Shown: positions 26,084-34,438 of the stretch, piece by piece
Layout: each line of letters opens with the position of its first letter
Numbering within the stretch: the stretch's first letter is position 1
Source of the DNA: an uncultured Verrucomicrobiota bacterium
GTDB taxonomy: Bacteria > Verrucomicrobiota > Kiritimatiellia > RFP12 > UBA3636
Direction: 5' to 3'
Assembly (NCBI GenBank): GCA_946624575.1
Contig: CAMOSH010000017.1
Location: 1-34,438, forward strand
Length of the DNA: 34,438 bases
The notes under the pieces: generated by a model
Database searches by the model: none
What the model saw: only the letters and a program-made list of their open reading frames with translations
What the model was told of the DNA's origin: nothing
Made by a program: the position numbers and the translations under genes

Positions 26084-27124
26084 ATGGCAAAGAAGCCGGA
26101 AGCAACGGGCTCATCCGCTCTCGATTCGGTTCTGGCGCAGATTCGCAAGGAATTCGGCGAAGGCGCAATCATGAAGCTCGGCGAAGTCGAGACCCAGAAG
26201 GGGGTCCAGGTGATCTCCACCGGCTCGTTCGGTCTGGATCTCGCGCTGGGAGTGTGGGGGCTGCCGCGCGGGAGGATCGTGGAGCTGTACGGCCCCGAAA
26301 GCTCGGGCAAGACCACGCTCGCGCTGCACGTGATCGCCAATGCGCAGAAGGCCGGCGGCATGGCCGCGTTCATCGACGTGGAGCACGCGCTCGACCCGCA
26401 GTACGCCGGCCGCATCGGCGTCGACCTGGACAACTTGCTCGTGGCTCAGCCCACGACGGGCGAGGAGGCGCTCAACATCGCCGAGTCGCTTGTCAGGTCC
26501 GGCGCGCTGGACGTGGTGGTCGTGGACTCGGTGGCGGCGCTCACCCCAAAGGCCGAACTGGAGGGCCAGATGGGCGACAGCCACGTCGGCATCCAGGCGC
26601 GTCTGATGAGCCAGGCAATGCGCAAGCTCACGGCGCTGCTCGACACGACAAAGACGCTCTGCATCTTCACAAACCAGATACGCGAGAAGATCGGCGTCAT
26701 GTTCGGCAACCCGGAAACCACACCCGGAGGCAGGGCGCTCAAGTTCTACGCGTCCGTGCGCCTCAACATCTCGCGCATCGGCGCCATAAAGAACGCGGCC
26801 GGCACAATGATTGGCAACCGCACCCGCGTAAAGGTGGTCAAGAACAAGGTCGCGCCGCCCTTTACCGAGGCAGAGTTCGACATCCTGTACGATCGCGGCA
26901 TCTGGTGGGCCGGTTCGCTGCTGGAGGCGGCGATCAAGCAGGGGCTTGTCGTCAAGCGCGGCTCATGGCTCAGCTACGGCACCGACCAGATCGGCCAGGG
27001 GTCGCAGGCCGCCGCGCAGTTCCTCGAAGACCACAAGGACGTTGCCGACAAGCTCGCGGCGCAGATGCGCGGCGAAGTGCCCTCGACTCCCGCGTCCGCG
27101 CCAGAAGGCGGAGACAAGAATTGA
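26084..27124 (+). CDS. recA: Recombinase RecA
   Basis: [76 protein letters not shown] at 26084. Confidence 0.98.
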   Translation: MAKKPEATGSSALDSVLAQIRKEFGEGAIMKLGEVETQKGVQVISTGSFGLDLALGVWGLPRGRIVELYGPESSGKTTLALHVIANAQKAGGMAAFIDVEHALDPQYAGRIGVDLDNLLVAQPTTGEEALNIAESLVRSGALDVVVVDSVAALTPKAELEGQMGDSHVGIQARLMSQAMRKLTALLDTTKTLCIFTNQIREKIGVMFGNPETTPGGRALKFYASVRLNISRIGAIKNAAGTMIGNRTRVKVVKNKVAPPFTEAEFDILYDRGIWWAGSLLEAAIKQGLVVKRGSWLSYGTDQIGQGSQAAAQFLEDHKDVADKLAAQMRGEVPSTPASAPEGGDKN

Positions 27125-29466
27125 GCAACGACACGCCCCCGCCACCCGTGCCGCCCGCGCCGCCGCAGGACAATCCGGCCGGCGGCGCCACTCCCCCGCC
27201 ATGGCAGCCAGGGCCGCCACCTGCGCCGTTCAAGACGTCGCAAGACGACGACGCGGGAAAATCCGGCGAAGAAACATCAGCCGCAGACGGTTCCGCCGAT
27301 GGCGGCGACAAGACGCGCAACGCCCGCAAAGCACCAGACTCGGACGGGGAAAAGGGCGACTCTTCCGGCGAAGAGCGCCCTGGTCGGCGCGCCGGCGGCC
27401 AGCCGCGCGGCTCTTCATGGGGCGGCATGGCCGCTCTGCTTCTAATCGCCGCCATTGTCTGGGGATTTTTCTGGAACGACGGAACCGGGGCCGACAGCCC
27501 GCGCGACATCGAGTATTCTCCTGACTTCGTGATGCTCGTCAATTCGGGCCTGGTCCGGAAAGTGGAGATAGTCCGAGGCGACGGCCTTTGTCAGATCCGC
27601 GGCACCGTGGCCGGTGAAAATCGAACCGGCAATCAAGGGGACGGCGGAATCCAGTCCGCCGAACCATCCTCCGTCCCGCGCGAAGGCGAAAAAGACGGCG
27701 CCTCGTCGTCGCAAGTCATCGCCTCTCCAGCAAAGGCCGACCTCCGGGCGGCCCGCAACGGGGCGGCGGAATCCAGTCCGCCGCACATCGGCGAGGGCAC
27801 CGTCGCCACATCGCGCGTCGACGGTCAGGACGCCGTCGCCACACTTGCCGACGTCATCGCCTCCAAATACCCCACGGGCACCAAATTCCGGGTGCAGGCG
27901 CGCGCGTCAGACGACCTGGAGCGCTTTTTACTCGCCAACGGCGTCTCCTACGACTGGAAACAGCAGGATCCGCGCATCACGTTCATCCTCGTCCAGATAC
28001 TTCCGTCGCTGGTTTTCTTCGGCCTTGTCTACTGGTTCTTCTTCAGGAGAATGGGCGGCCGCGACGGGCTCGGCTTCGGCAAGAGCCGCGCACAGATGGT
28101 CGTGCCAACCGGACAACAGCGCGTCACGTTCAAGGACGTGGCCGGATGCGACGAGGCGAAGGAGGATGTGGTCGAGGTAGTGGAATACCTCAAGAATCCC
28201 GGAAAATTCGGGCGCCTGGGCGGCAAGATGCCGCGCGGCATCCTGCTTTCCGGACCTCCCGGCACCGGCAAGACGCTGCTGGCCAAGGCCATCGCCGGAG
28301 AGGCGGACGTGCCGTTCTTCTCGATAAGCGGCTCGGATTTCGTCGAGATGTTCGTCGGCGTCGGCGCAAGCCGCGTCCGCGACATGTTCGTGCAGGCGAA
28401 AAAACAGTCGCCGTGCCTTGTTTTCATAGACGAAATCGACGCCGTCGGGCGCCGGCGCGGCGCCGGCATCGGCGGTGGGCACGACGAGCGCGAACAGACG
28501 CTCAACGCGCTGCTCGTGGAGATGGATGGATTCGGCACCAACAGCGGCATAGTGGTCATCGCCGCGACCAACCGGCCCGACGTGCTCGATCCGGCCCTGC
28601 TGCGCCCCGGACGCTTCGACCGACAGCTCGTGGTTGACCTGCCCACGATGGAGGGGAGGCTCGAAATCCTGAAAGTCCATGCCGCGAAGGTGAAACTGGC
28701 ACCCGGAACCGACCTGTCCAAAATCGCGCGCGGGACGCCGGGTTGCTCCGGAGCGGACCTCGCGAACATCGTCAACGAGGCCGCGCTCGTGGCCGCGCGC
28801 GCGGAAAAACCGGGCGTGGACGAGGACGACTTCGAGGCCGCGCGCGACAAGGTCCTCTGGGGCAAGGAGCGCCGCAGCCACGCGATGGACGAGGAAGAAA
28901 AACGCCTCACCGCCTACCACGAAGCCGGGCACGCCGTGTGCGCCGTCCTGGAAAAGCATGCCGACCCGGTTCACAAGGTGACCATCATTCCGCGCGGCAT
29001 GGCGCTTGGGCTGACGGCGTTTCTGCCCAAGAAGGACAGGACGCACTACTCGCGTTCGCAAATCCTCGCCGACCTCGTGGTCTCCATGGGCGGTCGCGCC
29101 GCCGAGGAGGTTTTTCTGGACGACGTCTCCACCGGCGCCCGCCAGGACATCAAGCAGGCCACGGCCCTGGCCCATTCCTTCGTTTGCGACTGGGGATTGA
29201 GCGAGGTCCTCGGGCCGCGCGCCTACGGCAAGAACGAGGAACTCGTGTTCCTCGGCGCGGAAGTCAACCGCACCCAGGACTACGGCGACGAGGCGGCACG
29301 CAAGATCGACGAAGAGGTGGACGGGCTGATCCGCGACGCGCACTCCAAGGCGCTGGCGCATCTGCGCGGCAACCGTTCCGCGGTCGAGGAGCTCGTCCGG
29401 AGACTGTTGGAAAAGGAGACCGTGGACGGCTCCGAAGTGGAGGCGATCGTGCGTGGCGGCCTTTGA
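27121..29466 (+). CDS. ftsH: ATP-dependent zinc metalloprotease FtsH with long Pro-rich N-terminal extension
   Basis: [72 protein letters not shown]; probable TTG start overlapping the recA stop (TTGA). Confidence 0.93.
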   Translation: MSNDTPPPPVPPAPPQDNPAGGATPPPWQPGPPPAPFKTSQDDDAGKSGEETSAADGSADGGDKTRNARKAPDSDGEKGDSSGEERPGRRAGGQPRGSSWGGMAALLLIAAIVWGFFWNDGTGADSPRDIEYSPDFVMLVNSGLVRKVEIVRGDGLCQIRGTVAGENRTGNQGDGGIQSAEPSSVPREGEKDGASSSQVIASPAKADLRAARNGAAESSPPHIGEGTVATSRVDGQDAVATLADVIASKYPTGTKFRVQARASDDLERFLLANGVSYDWKQQDPRITFILVQILPSLVFFGLVYWFFFRRMGGRDGLGFGKSRAQMVVPTGQQRVTFKDVAGCDEAKEDVVEVVEYLKNPGKFGRLGGKMPRGILLSGPPGTGKTLLAKAIAGEADVPFFSISGSDFVEMFVGVGASRVRDMFVQAKKQSPCLVFIDEIDAVGRRRGAGIGGGHDEREQTLNALLVEMDGFGTNSGIVVIAATNRPDVLDPALLRPGRFDRQLVVDLPTMEGRLEILKVHAAKVKLAPGTDLSKIARGTPGCSGADLANIVNEAALVAARAEKPGVDEDDFEAARDKVLWGKERRSHAMDEEEKRLTAYHEAGHAVCAVLEKHADPVHKVTIIPRGMALGLTAFLPKKDRTHYSRSQILADLVVSMGGRAAEEVFLDDVSTGARQDIKQATALAHSFVCDWGLSEVLGPRAYGKNEELVFLGAEVNRTQDYGDEAARKIDEEVDGLIRDAHSKALAHLRGNRSAVEELVRRLLEKETVDGSEVEAIVRGGL
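27643..27660 (+). repeat. Palindromic element GGCGGAATCCAGTCCGCC inside ftsH, copy 1 (read GGIQSA)
   Basis: aaggggacggcggaatccagtccgccgaac resembles the hairpin of the 76-bp intergenic array. Confidence 0.8.
27765..27782 (+). repeat. Palindromic element GGCGGAATCCAGTCCGCC inside ftsH, copy 2 (read in a different frame, AAESSPP)
   Basis: Identical 18-mer to copy 1; flank aacggggc resembles array aaaggggc. Confidence 0.85.
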
Positions 29467-30778
29467 GTACAGGGCCAAGTCCCGTGACGGCCAGACCCGC
29501 TCGGGAACCGTAGACGCGGCCGATCGCCGCGCCGCGCTGGCCGCCGTCGGCCGACTGGGGCTGCTGCCAATAAGCGTTGCCCCGGCCGGCGCCGCCGGAA
29601 AGGCTGGCGGGCGCGGCGCCGCCAGACACGACAGGCGCGCCGGCGCGAAAACCGGAGGAAGCCCCCGCCGTGACGAACGTTCGGGCGCGAAGCCACGCGG
29701 CGGCGGGCTCCGCCTTGCTCGCCCGGGCGTCATGTCGGCGCGCGAACGGCTGCTTTTCACAAGCGAGCTGGCGGATCTGCTGGAGGGCGGCATGACCCTG
29801 GGCGCCGCGCTTTCCGCGATCGCCCGCCGCGGGGACGGCGCGGAGTCCGGTCCCGAGGCGATCGTCGCGAAACTCCGCGATTCCATCGTCGAGGGATCCA
29901 GCTTTTCCGAAGCCCTCGCCCGCTTTCCAAAGGCTTTTTCGCCAGTGTACGTGAACATGATTCGCGCCGGGGAGGCCTCCGGTGCGCTGACCGACGTGCT
30001 GCGAAGGCTCCTTGCGCACGACGAACGCACTTCCGCGATGCGCTCGAAGATCGTCTCTGCGATGGTGTATCCGGCGATCGTGCTGTGCATGGGCGTTGGC
30101 GTCGCAATATTCGCCATGACGTACATACTGCCGAAATTCCAGACCATTTTCGACCAGATGGGGCCTGACGGACTGCCGCCAATGACAAAGGCACTGCTTG
30201 GCATGAACGACTGGGCCAAGGCCAACTGGATTGTCGTGGTGGCGCTTGCGGCGGGCGGGTTCTTTCTTTTCCGGCGCTGGACCGCGACGGAACGCGGGCG
30301 GCTGGCATGGGACGGCTTCAAGCTGCGCGCCCCGCTCGTGCGCGGCATCGTCGCCAGCGCCGTCTATGCCAATTTCGCCAGCACGCTGGAGTCCCTCATG
30401 CGAAACGGGGTGCCAGTGCTGCGCGCACTGGAACTCACGGCGCAGACAGTCGGCAACGCCGTCGTCGGCGCGGAACTGCTCAATGCGCGCGACCGCGTGA
30501 CGGACGGCACGTCCATATCCGGCCCACTGGAGCAGGGCGGCGTGTTTCCGCCAACGGTAATCGACCTGATTTCCATCGGGGAGCGCACGGGCGACATGCC
30601 GGCAGCGCTTTCCCACGTGGCGAAGCGCTACGAAAGCGAACTTGAAAAGAACATACTGGTGTTCACGACGGCGCTCGAACCTATCATGATATGCGCGGTG
30701 GCCGGAATCATCGGCTTCATCGCAGTCTCGATCATGCAGGCGGTGCTCAGCGTCACCAGCGGCATGAACCTGAACTGA
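29453..30778 (+). CDS. Type II secretion / type IV pilus assembly inner-membrane protein GspF/PilC-like
   Basis: [42 protein letters not shown], two T2SSF-type domains, LSVTSGMN C-terminus. Confidence 0.9.
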   Translation: MAAFEYRAKSRDGQTRSGTVDAADRRAALAAVGRLGLLPISVAPAGAAGKAGGRGAARHDRRAGAKTGGSPRRDERSGAKPRGGGLRLARPGVMSARERLLFTSELADLLEGGMTLGAALSAIARRGDGAESGPEAIVAKLRDSIVEGSSFSEALARFPKAFSPVYVNMIRAGEASGALTDVLRRLLAHDERTSAMRSKIVSAMVYPAIVLCMGVGVAIFAMTYILPKFQTIFDQMGPDGLPPMTKALLGMNDWAKANWIVVVALAAGGFFLFRRWTATERGRLAWDGFKLRAPLVRGIVASAVYANFASTLESLMRNGVPVLRALELTAQTVGNAVVGAELLNARDRVTDGTSISGPLEQGGVFPPTVIDLISIGERTGDMPAALSHVAKRYESELEKNILVFTTALEPIMICAVAGIIGFIAVSIMQAVLSVTSGMNLN

Positions 30779-30811
30779 CCGCCACCCGGCGCAATCGGCA
30801 ATCATGCGTCA

Positions 30812-31233
30812 GCAAGTCCCGCAAACCGCAAATTGAAACCACGGGCGGAATAGTTCCGGCAAAGGGGCGGCGGTCTCCAGACCGCCGGCAAGTCCCGCAA
30901 ACCGCAAATTGAAATCACGGGCGGAATAGTTCCGGTAAAGGGGCGGCGGTCTCCAGACCGCCGGCAAGTCCCGCAAACCGCAAATTGAAACTACGGTCGG
31001 AATAGTTCCGGCAAAGGGGCGGCGGCCTCCTGACCGCCGGCACATCCCGAAAAACCGCAAATTGAAACCACGGGCGGAATACTTCCGGCAAAGGGGCGGC
31101 GGTCTCCAGACCGCCGGCAAGTCTCGCAAACCGCAAATTGAAACCACGGGCGGAATACTTCCGGCAAAGGGGCGGCGGCCTCCTGACCGCCGGCAAGTCC
31201 CGCAAACCGCAAATTGAAACCACGGTCGGAATG
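30812..31233 (+). repeat. Tandem array, 76/77-bp unit, ~5.4 copies, each full unit with a GC hairpin (CGGCGGTC-TCCA-GACCGCCG)
   Basis: AAATTGAAA at 30830, 30906, 30982, 31059, 31135, 31211; unit GCAAACCGCAAATTGAAACCACGGGCGGAATAGTTCCGGCAAAGGGGCGGCGGTCTCCAGACCGCCGGCAAGTCCC. Confidence 0.98.
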
Positions 31234-31313
31234 ATAATGTGCCAGTGAGGGGAAGATGGCGGCGAGGCGGCGCTTGCCGCGGGCGGGCGTGGCGTGGTAG
31301 TATCGGCGGCGTC

Positions 31314-32723
31314 ATGCAATTGAAGTTCTACAATTCCCTCACGCGGCGGCTTGAACCGTTCGTTCCGCTGGAACCTGGCCGGGCGGGGCTGTACACCTGC
31401 GGCCCCACCGTCTACAACTTCGCGCACGTCGGAAACTTCCGCGCGTACGCGTTCGAAGACATTCTGCACCGCACCCTCGAATACGCCGGCTACAAGCTCG
31501 TGCACGTGATGAACCTCACCGACGTGGACGACAAGACTATCCGCGGGTCGCGCGCGGCCGGAGTTGATCTCCGCGACTGGACGCGCCAATACAAGGACGC
31601 GTTTTTCGAGGATTTGAAGACTCTCGGCATCGCGCCGGCGACCGTCTACCCCGCCGCCACGGATCACGTGCCGGAGATGATCGCGCTCATTGAAAAGCTC
31701 GTCGAGCGCGGAGTCGCGTACAAGGCTGCCGACGGCTGCGTGTACTTCTCCGTTGCGAAGTTCCCCAGCTACGGCAAGCTCGCGCATCTGGATTTTTCAG
31801 GGATGCGCAGCGGGGTGCGGATTTCCAACGACGAATACGCCAAGGACTCGGTTGGCGACTTCGCGCTGTGGAAGGCGTGGGACGAGGCTGACGGCCCGGT
31901 GAAGTGGGATTCGCCATGGGGCCCTGGCCGCCCTGGCTGGCACATCGAGTGCTCCGCAATGAGCATGAAGTACCTCGGCGAAAGCTTCGACCTGCACACC
32001 GGCGGCATCGACAACCTCTTTCCGCACCACGAGAACGAAATCGCCCAGGCGGAGGCCGCCACTGGCAAGCCGTTCGTCCGCTGCTGGATGCACTGCGCCC
32101 ACCTGCGCGTCAACGGCGAGAAGATGTCCAAGAGCCTCGGCAACTTCTACACGCTGCGCGACTTGCTGGCCAAGGGCTGGAGCGGGCGCGAGATACGCCA
32201 TGTCCTCGTGGCGGGCCACTACAGGCAGCCGCTGAACTTCGCGTTCGACACGCTTTCCGCAGCCCGGGTCGCGCTTTCGCGGATTGACGACTTCTCCCGC
32301 CGCATGGAGGAACTGGCCTCCGCGAAGGGCGCCGCCGCGCCGGCGGGACAATCGCCGGACTGGCCGAACCGCCACGTCGCGGCGTTCGAGGACGCGCTCG
32401 CCGACGACCTCAACACCCCGCTCGCGTTCGCGGCGGCGCATTCGCTCGTGAACGAAGGCAACCGCCTCGCCCAGGAAGGCACGGCCACTCCGGCGGACGC
32501 CGCCGCTGCGCTCGCGGCGCTCGCCAAGATGGACAGGGTGCTCGGCGTCCTGTCCCGCCCGGCGGACCAAATCCCGGAGCAGCTCCAGGCATTGCTGGAT
32601 GCGCGCGCCGCCGCGCGCACGTCGAAGAACTGGGCCGAAAGCGACCGTCTGCGCGACGAAATCGCCTCTCTCGGCTGGAGTGTCAAGGACACCAGGGACG
32701 GGCAGAGGGTCTCGAAATGCTAG
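31314..32723 (+). CDS. cysS: Cysteinyl-tRNA synthetase
   Basis: LYTCGPTVYNFAHVGNFRAYAFEDILHR, MNLTDVDDKTI, PGWHIECSAMSMKYLG, HHENEIAQAEAATGKPF, KMSKSLGNF; ATG at 31314. Confidence 0.98.
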   Translation: MQLKFYNSLTRRLEPFVPLEPGRAGLYTCGPTVYNFAHVGNFRAYAFEDILHRTLEYAGYKLVHVMNLTDVDDKTIRGSRAAGVDLRDWTRQYKDAFFEDLKTLGIAPATVYPAATDHVPEMIALIEKLVERGVAYKAADGCVYFSVAKFPSYGKLAHLDFSGMRSGVRISNDEYAKDSVGDFALWKAWDEADGPVKWDSPWGPGRPGWHIECSAMSMKYLGESFDLHTGGIDNLFPHHENEIAQAEAATGKPFVRCWMHCAHLRVNGEKMSKSLGNFYTLRDLLAKGWSGREIRHVLVAGHYRQPLNFAFDTLSAARVALSRIDDFSRRMEELASAKGAAAPAGQSPDWPNRHVAAFEDALADDLNTPLAFAAAHSLVNEGNRLAQEGTATPADAAAALAALAKMDRVLGVLSRPADQIPEQLQALLDARAAARTSKNWAESDRLRDEIASLGWSVKDTRDGQRVSKC

Positions 32724-33397
32724 ACGCACTCGCCTCGCATCTGGAATCTGTCGCCGCGCTGGCGCCGAACTGGGGCCTGGCGCTCGTGTTCGTGTTCATG
32801 GCGATCGAGAGTTCGTTCATTCCGTTTCCAAGCGAAGTGGTGATGATACCAGCCGGATTCCTCGCCTTTCGCGGGGAAATGACGCTTGGCTCGCCATGGC
32901 CGGACGCCGCGCTTGCGCTTCTGGCCGGGACGCTCGGCTCCCTGCTGGGCGCATTCGTGAACTACTGGCTCGCGATTGCCGTTGGCCGCCCGTTCCTCCA
33001 CAAGTACGGCAAATGGTTCTTCCTTGACGAGAAGACACTCGACCGGGCGGAGGAGATATTCCGCCGCTACGGCGACGCGACCACGTTCGTCTGCCGTCTG
33101 CTGCCCGCGATTCGCCAGCTCATTTCGCTGCCAGCCGGGCTTGCGCGCATGCCGAAGGGGCGGTTTGCGTTCTTCACGGCGCTCGGCGCGGGGTTCTGGA
33201 ACCTCGTGCTGCTTTCGGCCGGCGCCGCGATCGGTCACGGCACCAGCGAACTGACATACGCCGAACTCGTAGTCGAGGGCAAGCGCATGGTCTCCGCGCA
33301 CGGCGTCTGGATCGCGCTTGCCGCCGCCGCGATCATCGCGCTGTGGTGGGGCGTTTCGAGCGCCGTCAAGCGTTCTGGCGACAAAACAACGCCATAG
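32717..33397 (+). CDS. DedA family membrane protein
   Basis: FMAIESSFIPFPSEVVMIPAGFLA, LGSLLGAFVNYWLAIAVGR, RLLPAIRQLISLPAGLARM. Confidence 0.93.
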   Translation: MLDALASHLESVAALAPNWGLALVFVFMAIESSFIPFPSEVVMIPAGFLAFRGEMTLGSPWPDAALALLAGTLGSLLGAFVNYWLAIAVGRPFLHKYGKWFFLDEKTLDRAEEIFRRYGDATTFVCRLLPAIRQLISLPAGLARMPKGRFAFFTALGAGFWNLVLLSAGAAIGHGTSELTYAELVVEGKRMVSAHGVWIALAAAAIIALWWGVSSAVKRSGDKTTP

Positions 33398-33410
33398 TTA
33401 TAATTCAATC

Positions 33411-34352
33411 ATGTCCGCGCCGCCTTCCGCACCGTCGTTCCTGCGCTGGCTGCCACCAGGCGCGGCCGCGACGCTCGGCCGCTGCGAATTTTCGTGCAGG
33501 AACCCGATGGACGGCTTTCTCGTAGGCCGCCACCGCAGCGCGAAGAAGGGTGCCTCGGTGGAATTCGCCGACTACAGACAGTATCTTCCAGGCGACGACA
33601 TCCGCTCGATCGACTGGAAGGTGTACGCGCGAAAGGACCGCTACTACATCCGCCAAACAATGGCCGAGACGAACGTCCGCGCGATGCTCTGCCTCGACTG
33701 CTCCGGCTCAATGGCGTATCGCGGCGAACTGGCCGCGCGCGGCGCATCGGGGAGACCGCTTTCGAAGTTCGACTACGCGCGCCACCTGCTGGCCGGATTC
33801 GCCTCGGTGCTTGGCGGTCAGCAGGACGGATTCGGATTTGCGTCATTCGACGACCGCGTTCGCGAATATCTCCCGGCGAAAGCCGGAAAAGGGCAGCTTT
33901 TCAGGCTACTGAGAGCGCTTGACGAATCCAATTGCGGCGGCGTCACCGACGCTGCGGCGGCGCTCGACGAAATCGCGGAGCGCCTTCCGCCGCGCGGCGT
34001 AATAGTCGTGGCGAGCGACTTTCTCGGGGACCTGGGGCCGATTCTCAAGGCATTGCAGCACGTCCGCTGGCGGCGGCACGAACTTGTTGTTCTCCACGTG
34101 CTCGCCGAAGAGGAACTGCGCTTCCCGTTCACTTCGTTCACCCGGTTCCGCGATCTGGAGGGCGCTGGCGACACCGAACTCGATCCCAAGGCCGTCCGCG
34201 CCGACTACCTCGACAAGGTTTCCGCGTTCGTGAAGGCGCTGCAGGACGGCTGCAGCGGCATGCGCGCGGACTACGTGCCCTTTTCGACCGCGGCGCCCTG
34301 GGACAAATCGCTATCAGGATGGTTCTTCCGTCGCGCCACCGGCGCCAGGTAA
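33411..34352 (+). CDS. DUF58 domain-containing protein
   Basis: GRHRSAKKGASVEFADYRQYLPGDDIRSIDWKVYARKDRYYIRQTMAE, LCLDCSGSM (vWA-like); ATG at 33411. Confidence 0.93.
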   Translation: MSAPPSAPSFLRWLPPGAAATLGRCEFSCRNPMDGFLVGRHRSAKKGASVEFADYRQYLPGDDIRSIDWKVYARKDRYYIRQTMAETNVRAMLCLDCSGSMAYRGELAARGASGRPLSKFDYARHLLAGFASVLGGQQDGFGFASFDDRVREYLPAKAGKGQLFRLLRALDESNCGGVTDAAAALDEIAERLPPRGVIVVASDFLGDLGPILKALQHVRWRRHELVVLHVLAEEELRFPFTSFTRFRDLEGAGDTELDPKAVRADYLDKVSAFVKALQDGCSGMRADYVPFSTAAPWDKSLSGWFFRRATGAR

Positions 34353-34383
34353 ACGGATTGTCGGCGCGGTGCCTCATGGCACC

Positions 34384-34438
34384 TGAAACCACGGGCGGAA
34401 TAGTTCCGGCAAAGGGGCGGCGGTCTCCTGACCGCCGG
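34384..34438 (+). repeat. Further copy of the 76-bp repeat, truncated by the window edge
   Basis: tgaaaccacgggcggaatagttccggcaaaggggcggcggtctcctgaccgccgg, near-identical to units at 30830-31233. Confidence 0.95.

Noticed and set aside
26008-27120. N-terminal extension of the 1152-aa ORF upstream of ftsH
   Set aside because: Out-of-frame read-through of recA; FtsH most likely starts at TTG 27121 or later.
27928-30348. 806-aa minus-strand ORF (also 29264-30805 minus)
   Set aside because: Antisense shadows of ftsH and gspF, which have clear family motifs.
30812-31233. CRISPR array (repeat containing ATTGAAAC, regular spacing)
   Set aside because: ATTGAAAC resembles the 3' end of many CRISPR repeats, but the whole 76-bp unit, including the would-be spacer, is conserved between copies, and no cas gene is present.
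33399-33404. Perfect TATAAT 6 bp before the DUF58 ATG
   Set aside because: No convincing -35 at 16-18 bp and too close to the ATG unless leaderless; could be chance.

Overview
High-GC bacterial chromosomal window. My guess is the PVC superphylum, but this rests only on gene content and was not tested. It carries about 25 supportable genes. A long, nearly gapless minus-strand run goes from yceD-rpmF-plsX-fabH, through a small unknown gene, an FmdB-like zinc ribbon, rfbA, a very large membrane/TPR protein, a PP-loop tRNA-thiolase-like gene, an ECF sigma factor and a partner membrane protein, to waaF-like and mfd. Other genes are rsmI, a GH36 alpha-galactosidase, a YqiA-like esterase, an acyl-CoA dehydrogenase, an AraC/XylR-type regulator, a ferredoxin, recA-ftsH-gspF, cysS, a DedA gene and a DUF58 gene. 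I saw no transposase, phage, tRNA, rRNA or Cas gene. What stands out is the repeat content. (i) A dispersed AAATTGAMACYACGGKCGGAAT core occurs near both window ends and in two separate tandem arrays (67 bp x5 and 76 bp x5.4). (ii) The 76-bp units carry a CGGCGGTC-TCCA-GACCGCCG hairpin, and a near-identical hairpin occurs twice, in two different reading frames, inside ftsH. (iii) A different palindrome, (C)CTGCAGCCCC-GTGAA-GGGGCTGCAG(G), is reiterated in frame at the N-termini of two unrelated genes, encoding ...QPLHGAAG... repeats. (iv) A 72-bp x6 array runs into the 3' end of rsmI, next to its stop codon. Together these look like REP-like or RPE-like palindromic elements that colonise both intergenic DNA and coding frames. 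The elements are seen directly; their mobility and function are inference.
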